Shown here one piece after another: positions 1-5,580 of a stretch of 5,580 bases of DNA. Source of the stretch: Bacteroidota bacterium (GTDB lineage: Bacteria; Bacteroidota; Bacteroidia; NS11-12g; UBA955); NCBI GenBank assembly GCA_947450015.1, contig CANFUB010000187.1:1-5580 (forward strand), in the 5' to 3' direction. The first letter of the stretch is position 1, and each line of letters begins with the position of its first letter. The position numbers were made by a program, and so were the translations under genes. The notes beneath the pieces were generated by a model. That model was not told the origin of the DNA and ran no database searches. It saw only the letters and a program-made list of their open reading frames with translations.

Positions 1-130
1 CTTCGTCCTACTGAGCTTGTCGAATGTATGGACGAAGTGTATCGAAGCCACGAAGCGCAGACACACCCTTGAATCCTCTGGCTTTAACCTCTGAAGCACT
101 AGCGCTTCGACAGGCTCAGCATGACTGAAG
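1..130. repeat. Cluster of intergenic inverted repeats with a CTGAGCxTGTCGAA core
   Basis: CTTCGTCC at 1-8 pairs perfectly with GGACGAAG at 30-37, and TAC at 9-11 pairs with GTA at 26-28 after a one-base bulge, forming a stem-loop. The loop carries CTGAGCTTGTCGAA (11-24). An inverted copy with one mismatch lies at 106-119, inside GCTTCGACAGGCTCAGCATG and the bases after it (104-125). CGAAGCG at 51-57 is also inverted at 103-109, and GAAGC (93-97) pairs with GCTTC (104-108). Similar TTCGACAGGCTCAGCATGAC-type elements occur as dispersed intergenic repeats in many bacterial genomes (from memory of such elements, not searched). No transposase accompanies them. The cluster may extend left of the window. 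Confidence 0.65.
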
Positions 131-422
131 TTTAGAATAAGTTTATCCTTAGGTAAATTCAATACCATTGCCTATACCTATATATTTTTCGCAAGCCCAT
201 TTTTTTACAAAGTAAAAAAAGCCCTTATGTGCACTTTAAAAAAGTTTAGTGGAAATGACAATCTTCTACTCAACACCAAACCATTTTAGAAACATCAAGT
301 TCTCAAAAAAAAACTTTTGTGACTTATGTGGTAAAAAAAAGTGTTTCTTGTACTCCTTCGTTTATTTATTGCAGGAGTTAATTTGCAGTTTGTTTTTACC
401 TGTGGTTACAATGCCACGTGGT
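131..422. other. AT-rich intergenic stretch, no gene seen
   Basis: This is the space between the repeat cluster and the end of the aldolase frame. It is rich in homopolymers, including 9 A at 305-313 and 8 A at 333-340. An A/T-only inverted repeat lies at 200-220, and a weak 6-bp stem pairs 352-357 with 373-378. A 63-codon open frame on the plus strand (249-440) has no recognisable domain, is lysine- and phenylalanine-rich as expected from A/T runs, and overlaps the aldolase tail, so it is not called. The palindrome CCACGTGG sits at 414-421. No textbook terminator (GC-rich stem followed directly by a T-run) was found for the minus-strand genes. Confidence 0.6.
200..220. repeat. A/T inverted repeat, possible weak bidirectional terminator
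   Basis: TTTTTTTAC (200-208) and GTAAAAAAA (212-220) form a perfect 9-bp stem around a 3-base loop. It lies about 200 bases beyond the last in-frame stop of the aldolase frame. A stem made almost wholly of A-T pairs is weak, so a terminator role is only a possibility, and chance in A/T-rich DNA is a fair alternative. Confidence 0.25.
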
Positions 423-533
423 TCACTTAATCCCCAATAACGCTTGTCTATATTTTTCCATGTCCATGCCTAGGATGTAAGCCACGTCTTGGTCGGGTAC
501 TGTTGTTAGGGTACGCCCTTGGGCTTGGTTCTA
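423..533 (-). pseudogene. In-frame amber codon and detached C-terminal tail of the aldolase
   Basis: After the TAG at 531-533 the aldolase frame stays open for 35 codons to a TGA at 423-425. The decoded tail contains TLTTVPDQDVAYILGMDMEK followed by YRQALLGIK. An ending of the type 'E/D-x-V-A-x-L-L-x-x-E-x-E-K-Y-R-Q-x-L' is what I recall for full-length class II aldolases of this group. Frame continuity together with family-like content indicates that the stop interrupts an originally 330-residue protein. A CAG-to-TAG change (Gln to amber) would explain it with one transition, although other sense codons are possible. Recent nonsense mutation, base-call error and stop readthrough are the alternatives. 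Confidence 0.75.
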
Positions 534-1415
534 TACTATTATTTGTGCTAGCGCACTGAGATTTTCAGCTATGGCCAAAGCTGTTTTGTATGGTGCATTA
601 ATCAAGCACGTTTTAGTACTTGTATTGAAATTGAGTTTGGTTTTAAACACTTCAGATTCACCGTAATGAAACTGCTGCCCAATCACCACCGCTTGATCAG
701 GGAAATAGGTTTTAGATAGTAAACTAGGTTGACTAAAATACAGGTCTAACCAACTCGCTTTTAATTCAAAAACTTGTTCCTCTTTTTCTATTAATTCAAA
801 TTGAATATCGCCTTTAAAATCAAGGGCGGTGTTCAGTTTTTCAATGACTGTGTTTTGTAATGCTATGGTTGCTTCTACAGTTTCGCCATGTACTATTAAG
901 CCATGGTTTTTCAGAAAAATGATGGCAGGGGCTTGGCCCAAATCGGCTATGGCTTTGCTTAAAAAATAACCGGGATTTAAAAACGGTAAGATGGCGATGG
1001 CTTGATCCTTAAAGATGGTTTTTAATTGATGTTCACCTTCTTCAGCACACAATAACAAATTGGCCACTATGGGGTGGGTATGGATCACGCAGGTATTAAG
1101 TACTGCATGAAAACCAGTTTCCATGCTGGGCAGAAATGTTTTATCGCCTATGATTTGATCATTCACCAGTTGCTTTAAGTCGGCATCGGGCAATGGCAAT
1201 TCGTTGGTGTTTTTTCTTAAACATTCTACCACAGGTGGAAAGTTTACTTTCACAAATCCTGCTGTTGTACTCACTTCATCTAAGCGAAAGCCTGAAGCTT
1301 TGATGAGCATTTCGGATCCGTTCTTGAAAGAAGTATTGCCTCCTCCTCCTTGGGTAAGGGCAGGTGCAATAGCTGCAGCTTGCGAAAGTTTGATGAGGGC
1401 TTGTAAGGCTTCCAT
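531..1415 (-). CDS. Class II aldolase/adducin family protein, C-terminally truncated by an amber codon
   Basis: This is a 294-residue protein of the zinc-dependent class II aldolase superfamily, which includes FucA, RhaD and the AraD epimerase. Members cleave or epimerise sugar phosphates in the cytoplasm. The active-site set is complete: GGGGNTS at 23-29 and KASG at 39-42 (phosphate and substrate loops), METGFH with the likely catalytic E99, metal ligands H112 and H114 in HTHP, and H171 in NHGLIVHG. FPDQAVVIG near 238-246 is a feature I associate with the longer class II aldolases (COG3347-like) rather than with FucA itself. The ATG at 1415 lies 3 bases after the stop of the upstream fusion gene, suggesting translational coupling. 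The TAG at 531-533 appears premature, because the frame continues with family-like sequence to 423 and would give 330 residues. The exact substrate is unknown; aldolase versus epimerase cannot be settled here. Confidence 0.85.
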   Translation of the reverse strand: MEALQALIKLSQAAAIAPALTQGGGGNTSFKNGSEMLIKASGFRLDEVSTTAGFVKVNFPPVVECLRKNTNELPLPDADLKQLVNDQIIGDKTFLPSMETGFHAVLNTCVIHTHPIVANLLLCAEEGEHQLKTIFKDQAIAILPFLNPGYFLSKAIADLGQAPAIIFLKNHGLIVHGETVEATIALQNTVIEKLNTALDFKGDIQFELIEKEEQVFELKASWLDLYFSQPSLLSKTYFPDQAVVIGQQFHYGESEVFKTKLNFNTSTKTCLINAPYKTALAIAENLSALAQIIV

Positions 1416-1418
1416 TAA

Positions 1419-3452
1419 TTATGCTTTTAAATAATAGAACATGGTTTGCATGGTCATCAATTGAATCACGCCTTTGTAATCGCTGTCCCATTTGCTGTCA
1501 TAGATGCCTATTTCTTCTAAACCTTGAATTTGATCGTAAGCAATGAGCTCAATAATATTTGCAGATAAAGTACCTTTGAATACCAACTCCTGCATATTGT
1601 TGTCGAGGTATTGGTGATCGACCTCCATACTAGAATTGGTGATGATGGCACTCAATAAATCATCGAGTTCAATTTCGTTTTTAATGTACAAACGCAAACA
1701 TTCTTGTCCATCTACTTGTGTGTAGTTCACAATAATATCGGCATGTTCTTTTTGTTTGTTGATGTATTTTTCTGAATCCTCTTTGCGGTCTTCCAACTGC
1801 TTAATCACGGCCTCGGCAGGCTTGTCGCGTTCAACTGAGTCGCGTTGAATTTTGCGTGAAACGCGAATGCTTTCATCGGGTTGGAAAAATATTTTAAGGT
1901 CGTATAAGTCGGCCTGGTTTTTTAAATAAAAAGGATGCAAGCCTTCAAACAAAACCAGCGTATTGCTTTTAATATACTGTGGTAATGTAAACTTGCCATT
2001 GTTATGGTCGTAGTGTTTTCTGTAGATGGCTTTGCCTTCTTTCAAAGCTTTGGTGTGTTGCACATCTTGGTGTAAATCGTTGGCTTTCGGATTCAGGTGG
2101 GTAATGGTTTTCCATTGCTCGTTGCCGCGCTCCCAACGGTGCATATCATCGCCTCTTACAATGCTCATGGCATTGCTACCCATCACCATTTCTATTAAGC
2201 CAGAGAAAGTAGATTTACCAGCACCTGAGTCGCCACCAACACCTACCAAGAAAGGCTTGTAATTTAATTTTTGTAAAATCACGTTGCGTATGCCGTGGTG
2301 ATACAAGGCAAAAAGAAATACAGCTAAACTGGTTTGCAACAAGGTGAAAATAATATTGGTTTGGTGTTCGTTCAATGCAAAGGGCAATGGAAAATCGCTG
2401 TTAGACACAGTACTAAAATAGATGAAATAAAACGTCACCAAGGTGAAGTACAAATACTTTTGGGTTTCGTTGAATTGAATAACGAAGTAAACAAAGAAAG
2501 GCACTAGCCACATATACCAGCCTTGCATTGGGGTAATAAATAAAGTCAGTACACCAAAACTAAAGGCCAAAAACAACATCAACAAATTGCGGTTGATTTT
2601 AATAAACGTAATGGCGCGAAAGACTAAAATAAAATAAGCCGAAACAATAAAGTAAAGCAAGTAACTGCCAAAAGGTAAATGGGCATCGTATACTTTTACT
2701 TGTACCTTGTTAGCGAATACCATTTGTTGGTAATCAATGTTCGATAGATAAGGCAGTTGGATGGTTAAGAAAAAGCCAAGGAATGTTAAAGCCAAAGCAG
2801 TGCATTTCAGTATGTTTAAATTATTTTTATAAGCATAAATAAAAATGAAAGGCACCACTACCATGATATTGGTTTTAGTAGCACAGGCAATGGCCAATAC
2901 CAAAATAGAAAGCACCCATTTTTGTTTGAATAAAAAATACAATGATACAATTAACATACCGATTGGTATGATATCTAATTGCCCGTGAAAATAATTGATG
3001 TAAATAACGATGGGCGATAACCAGTACAGCCATAATACTTGTTTGTGTTTGGTTTTTAACCAACGCAATAACACTAAAAGAATGATAAAGTCAAATACCA
3101 ATAAAGGCAAGCGAAATACAAATAAATGCAGGGCGCTTAAATCATTAATGCCATTGCTTAAAAAAGGCGAGAATAAAATGCGGGGCACCGACATAATGTA
3201 CAACATCATATCGGGGTAAGGGAAATGCTCTTCTGGTCCTATGCCATTGAATTCTGCATAAGGATTTGAGAAGCCACTTTCTATAAAATAATTTAAAAAA
3301 GGTGCAAATAAATCGCGCAAAAAATGACTGGCAAAAAAGCAAGACAAAATAATTTTAATGCCAAGGCCTACCATGAATAAAGGTGACTTCAGTCCCTCTA
3401 TTTTTGGGTTGCCGTATTTATCAATGAATATATTTTTATAAAGTTCTTTCAA
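1419..3452 (-). CDS. Membrane GT-C-like glycosyltransferase domain fused to a phosphoribulokinase-like kinase
   Basis: This is a 677-residue two-part protein. Residues about 24-390 are very hydrophobic with roughly 10-12 membrane segments (for example near 108-130, 138-155, 214-233, 260-281, 288-306 and 365-385). The first large loop holds RDLFAPF (46-52), NPYAEF (63-68) and FPYPDMMLY (77-85), resembling GT-C/GT87 polyprenyl-phosphate-sugar-dependent transferases. Residues 401 to about 580 are a cytoplasmic P-loop kinase: Walker A GDSGAGKST (407-415), RGDDMHRWER (433-442), HLNPKAND (452-459), FEGLHP (502-507) and KIQRDSVER (534-542). These fit phosphoribulokinase, whereas uridine kinases usually have a DxFY-type motif. 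A C-terminal segment of about 70 residues follows. The start is TTG at 3452, 9 bases after the aminopeptidase stop and without a Shine-Dalgarno; the first ATG (3374) would remove 26 residues just ahead of or within the first membrane helix. Annotation as a 'uridine kinase' is possible elsewhere. The substrate is unknown. Confidence 0.85.
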   Translation of the reverse strand: MKELYKNIFIDKYGNPKIEGLKSPLFMVGLGIKIILSCFFASHFLRDLFAPFLNYFIESGFSNPYAEFNGIGPEEHFPYPDMMLYIMSVPRILFSPFLSNGINDLSALHLFVFRLPLLVFDFIILLVLLRWLKTKHKQVLWLYWLSPIVIYINYFHGQLDIIPIGMLIVSLYFLFKQKWVLSILVLAIACATKTNIMVVVPFIFIYAYKNNLNILKCTALALTFLGFFLTIQLPYLSNIDYQQMVFANKVQVKVYDAHLPFGSYLLYFIVSAYFILVFRAITFIKINRNLLMLFLAFSFGVLTLFITPMQGWYMWLVPFFVYFVIQFNETQKYLYFTLVTFYFIYFSTVSNSDFPLPFALNEHQTNIIFTLLQTSLAVFLFALYHHGIRNVILQKLNYKPFLVGVGGDSGAGKSTFSGLIEMVMGSNAMSIVRGDDMHRWERGNEQWKTITHLNPKANDLHQDVQHTKALKEGKAIYRKHYDHNNGKFTLPQYIKSNTLVLFEGLHPFYLKNQADLYDLKIFFQPDESIRVSRKIQRDSVERDKPAEAVIKQLEDRKEDSEKYINKQKEHADIIVNYTQVDGQECLRLYIKNEIELDDLLSAIITNSSMEVDHQYLDNNMQELVFKGTLSANIIELIAYDQIQGLEEIGIYDSKWDSDYKGVIQLMTMQTMFYYLKA

Positions 3453-3461
3453 AATATAAAA

Positions 3462-4760
3462 TTAGCGGTTCATGGCTGCTTCTATTTCTTCGACTTCAAT
3501 AGGCATTTGTATGGCATCCATCAAATCGATAGGACCATTGTTGGTGATTAAAATATTGTTTTCAATGCGTATGCCTATGCCTTCTTCTGGAATATAAATA
3601 CCCGGTTCGCAAGTAAACAAATGGTTGGCTTTGAATGGCTCGTAGCGCATGCCCACATCGTGCACATCAATCCCCAAGAAATGCGAAGTGCCGTGCATGT
3701 AATATTTTTTAAAGGCAGGCCATTCTGGATTTTCGTTTTTAATATCGTCCATGGTAATCAAACCCAAATCCACCAATTCTTTTTCCATTAATTCTTTGCA
3801 AACAATTTGGTGGTAGTCCATCAGTTTAGTGCCCGGTACCAATAGTTTAGTGGCCGCTCTCATTACACGCAACACCGCATTGTAAACATCTTTTTGACGG
3901 GGCGTAAATTTGCCATTCACTGGCATCACACGGGTCATATCGCTGGCGTAGTTGGCGTAATCAACACCACAATCTACAAGTAATAAATCACCATCTTTAC
4001 AAGGGCGGTTGTTCTCTACATAATGCAATACAGTAGCACTGGCACCGCTGGCTACAATTGGGTGAAACGAATGGCCAGTAGCGGCATTGCGAATGTATTC
4101 ATGAATCAATTCAGCTTCCACTTCGTATTCCATCACACCTGGTTTAACAAAACCCAATAGGCGCTCGAATCCTTTTTTAGAAATGCCGATGGCGTGTTTG
4201 GTCAATTCCAATTCCAATTCCGATTTCTCGCTTCTCAAACGTTGTAAAATTGGAGCCGCTCTGTAGAAATGGTGCAAAGGGTATTGGTCTTGAATTTGTT
4301 TTGCAAAATCCAAGTCGCTGTATGGCGCTTTATAAGAAAAGCGATCGTTTTCGTTGAGGGTTAAATAAATGTTTTCGGCATAATTTATTTTCGAGCGTAT
4401 GGCCGATTCAAAATTATCGTTCCAAAAAATAGAGCTAATGCCCGAGGCAGCGGTGGCTTCTTCTTTGGTGTATTTATGACCTTCCCACACAGCAATAGTC
4501 GCATTGGTTTGTTTTAAGAACAAGCATTCTCTATAGGCCGCTTCGGGACTATCGGGGTAAAGCACTAAGAACGTATCTTCCTGGTCGATACCGGTAAGCC
4601 AGAATAAATCGGAGTGTTGTTTGAATTCGGTGGTGGCATCGCCATTGCGCACATATTCATAATTGCTTCTGAAAATGGCAATGCTGTTAGGTTTCATCTG
4701 AGCCGTAAAACGTTTGCGGTTGTCGATGAAAAGTTGCTTGTTAATCGATTGGTATTTCAT
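3462..4760 (-). CDS. pepP: Xaa-Pro aminopeptidase (aminopeptidase P, M24B family)
   Basis: This is a cytoplasmic metallopeptidase that removes the N-terminal residue from peptides with proline in second position. From the chosen ATG it is 432 residues, close to the roughly 440 of E. coli PepP. The N-terminal AMP_N domain has the typical 'FRSNYEYVRNGD…F.Q.SDLFWLTG' pattern. The C-terminal pita-bread domain keeps the whole dinuclear metal site, in this numbering: D263 (VDCG), D274 (SDMTR), H360 (HGTSHFLGIDVHDVG), E385 (CEPG) and E400 (IRIEN). The supporting histidines H246, H356 and H367 are also present. There is no signal peptide. The frame can be extended to a GTG at 4793, but the ATG at 4760 gives MKYQSINKQLFIDNRKRF, a start I regard as usual for Bacteroidota homologues; no Shine-Dalgarno supports either. 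It is first of three closely spaced minus-strand genes. A functional tie to the two downstream genes is not obvious. Confidence 0.93.
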   Translation of the reverse strand: MKYQSINKQLFIDNRKRFTAQMKPNSIAIFRSNYEYVRNGDATTEFKQHSDLFWLTGIDQEDTFLVLYPDSPEAAYRECLFLKQTNATIAVWEGHKYTKEEATAASGISSIFWNDNFESAIRSKINYAENIYLTLNENDRFSYKAPYSDLDFAKQIQDQYPLHHFYRAAPILQRLRSEKSELELELTKHAIGISKKGFERLLGFVKPGVMEYEVEAELIHEYIRNAATGHSFHPIVASGASATVLHYVENNRPCKDGDLLLVDCGVDYANYASDMTRVMPVNGKFTPRQKDVYNAVLRVMRAATKLLVPGTKLMDYHQIVCKELMEKELVDLGLITMDDIKNENPEWPAFKKYYMHGTSHFLGIDVHDVGMRYEPFKANHLFTCEPGIYIPEEGIGIRIENNILITNNGPIDLMDAIQMPIEVEEIEAAMNR

Positions 4761-4899
4761 GGTGAACACTATTTTTTGTTTGAAGGCAGCCACTAAAATG
4801 AGCGACTCACTTTCAAAACATTGGCGAAAATAATGAAATTAAAATATTAATGCACTTAATACTCTAAAATGGGGTAATTTTGAGTCTTCAATTTAGGAC
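4761..4899. promoter_or_regulatory. Divergent intergenic region between pepP and the secreted-protein gene
   Basis: This 139-base AT-rich spacer separates two outward-facing genes and so should hold both promoters. On the minus strand the best -7 candidate is TATTTTCG (4826-4833), one base off TAnnTTTG, with no convincing TTG-type -33 element upstream. No operator-like palindrome stands out. Confidence 0.5.
4875..4882 (+). promoter_or_regulatory. TAnnTTTG-type -7 promoter box
   Basis: TAATTTTG matches the Bacteroidota primary sigma factor -7 consensus TAnnTTTG exactly. It ends 17 bases before the ATG at 4900, which implies a short leader. The expected TTG/TTTG -33 element 17-20 bases upstream is not evident, and such boxes arise by chance in AT-rich DNA, so support is moderate. 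Confidence 0.4.
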
Positions 4900-5580
4900 A
4901 TGAAAAAAGTTTGGATATTTATACTAATGCTAGGCATGGGGGGTTTGGAAACCATGGCACAAGGTACAGTGCGCATGCAGGTGATAGAAAATGATTTCGG
5001 TATTTGGGCGTATCAGCAGCACAACAGCATTTGTAAATTGGTGTACGATAAAATAGAAGCCAAACAATTGGCGAGCTATAATGCTAAAAATTTAAAGGAG
5101 AGTAATGCCGAAAGTTTTGAAAAATTAAAGACGGAGAAAGTATTTTTTTTTGCCACCGATCCTGATGATCCAACGATTGGTATGGATTCTGGGATAATGG
5201 TGCCTCAATCGGAGAATTATTATTTCTTCAAACAATCGGGAGAGTATTTATTGTTAAAGCCATTCAAAGAAAAAACGAATCTTTTAAAATTGAAGAAGGC
5301 CGAATTAATGGGCTTGCTAAATGCGGAGCAACAAATGTATTTTAAACTTTATACTTCTGGTGCTATGTTATGTTTAGATTCTATACCGAATGTTAGTCGC
5401 AGGGTGTTCACTGATTTTAATGCACAATTGTTTCAATATGCTCAATTGCCAAGTTCAATTGTCTATAACAATGATTCCTTAAAATCGAAAATGAGCAATG
5501 AGTTAAAAGTTAGAAAAAGCTTTGTTGAAAAGGTTGTTTTTATTCCAACAGATCCTGAGGATAAAACCATTGGTTATGAC
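4900..5580 (+). CDS. Predicted secreted protein with duplicated TDPxDxTIGxD segment, partial
   Basis: The frame starts at ATG 4900 and is open for 227 codons to the window edge, so the C-terminus is missing. The first 20 residues look like a Sec signal peptide: MKK, then a hydrophobic stretch WIFILMLGMGG, with likely signal peptidase I cleavage after TMA (A20-Q21). No lipobox cysteine is present, so periplasmic or exported location is more likely than a lipoprotein. The mature part is lysine-rich with no domain I recognise. An internal duplication is visible: TDPDDPTIGMD at 86-96 and TDPEDKTIGYD at 217-227, each preceded by similar sequence (YNAKNLK…EKVFFFA against YNNDSLK…EKVVFIP). The repeat unit is therefore about 131 residues, and further copies may lie beyond the edge. 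No Shine-Dalgarno is seen. No function is assigned. Confidence 0.85.
   Translation, partial: MKKVWIFILMLGMGGLETMAQGTVRMQVIENDFGIWAYQQHNSICKLVYDKIEAKQLASYNAKNLKESNAESFEKLKTEKVFFFATDPDDPTIGMDSGIMVPQSENYYFFKQSGEYLLLKPFKEKTNLLKLKKAELMGLLNAEQQMYFKLYTSGAMLCLDSIPNVSRRVFTDFNAQLFQYAQLPSSIVYNNDSLKSKMSNELKVRKSFVEKVVFIPTDPEDKTIGYD

Noticed and set aside
352..378. Stem ACTCCT/AGGAGT as a terminator for the minus-strand genes
   Set aside because: The stem is only 6 bp with a 15-base loop, and the T-run on the minus strand begins about a dozen bases too far downstream.
249..440. 63-codon plus-strand frame with a CxxC-like CDLC segment
   Set aside because: Composition follows A/T homopolymer runs, there is no recognisable domain, and its end overlaps the better-supported aldolase tail on the other strand.
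1204..1434. 76-codon plus-strand frame opposite the aldolase start
   Set aside because: It lies wholly antisense to strongly conserved aldolase motifs and shows no protein family features.
2026..2262. 78-codon plus-strand frame
   Set aside because: It is antisense to the Walker A and DDMHR region of the kinase and is a shadow of that conserved coding sequence.
2875..3342. Several 60-70 codon frames on both strands
   Set aside because: All overlap the membrane domain of the fusion gene in other frames and have no independent support.
4761..4793. GTG start giving an 11-residue N-terminal extension of the aminopeptidase
   Set aside because: The extension MAAFKQKIVFT has no counterpart I know in the family, has no ribosome binding site, and an ATG follows with a typical family start.
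5143..5151. Run of nine T inside the secreted-protein gene as a phase-variable or frameshift site
   Set aside because: The frame stays open through the run with sensible protein on both sides (KVFFFATD), and A/T runs of this size are common in this window.
1..5580. CRISPR array, tRNA, rRNA or insertion sequence
   Set aside because: No regularly spaced direct repeats, tRNA-like cloverleaf, rRNA segments or transposase frames were seen on either strand.

Overview
This 5,580-base window looks like an AT-rich chromosomal segment from a member of the Bacteroidota, probably a Chitinophagales- or Sphingobacteriales-like relative. The clues are protein sequences typical of that phylum, gene starts without Shine-Dalgarno sequences, and an exact TAnnTTTG (-7 type) box ahead of the rightmost gene. 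This placement is inferred from sequence style, not from a search. No rRNA, tRNA, CRISPR array or transposase is visible.

Layout. Positions 1-130 hold a cluster of short inverted repeats built on a 'CTGAGCxTGTCGAA' core, of the kind scattered between genes in many bacteria. Positions 131-422 are AT-rich, rich in A and T homopolymer runs, and carry no credible gene. Three genes follow on the minus strand, read right to left: an Xaa-Pro aminopeptidase (about 4760 to 3462), a large fusion protein (3452 to 1419) and a class II aldolase family protein (1415 to 531). The gaps are 9 and 3 bases, so they look like one transcription unit. A divergent plus-strand gene for a predicted secreted protein starts at 4900 and runs off the right edge.

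The fusion protein joins a roughly 390-residue polytopic membrane domain resembling GT-C glycosyltransferases to a C-terminal P-loop kinase of the phosphoribulokinase/uridine kinase superfamily. Its kinase motifs match phosphoribulokinase better than uridine kinase: D435, H438, R442, K534, R537, D538 and R542 line up with the known phosphoribulokinase catalytic and substrate residues. The neighbouring aldolase-family protein keeps its full metal and catalytic set. A sugar or sugar-phosphate kinase beside a class II aldolase suggests a small carbohydrate-phosphate module, but the substrate cannot be read from the sequence.

The most checkable oddity is that the aldolase frame is closed by an in-frame TAG at 531-533, yet the same frame continues for 35 protein-like codons to a TGA at 423-425. 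That tail ends with the EKYRQAL-type terminus typical of this aldolase family. The gene therefore appears to have been cut by a single nonsense change (or a sequencing error, or a recoded or read-through stop) that removes about 36 C-terminal residues. The partial gene at the right edge shows a second oddity: a duplicated TDPxDxTIGxD segment spaced 131 residues apart.
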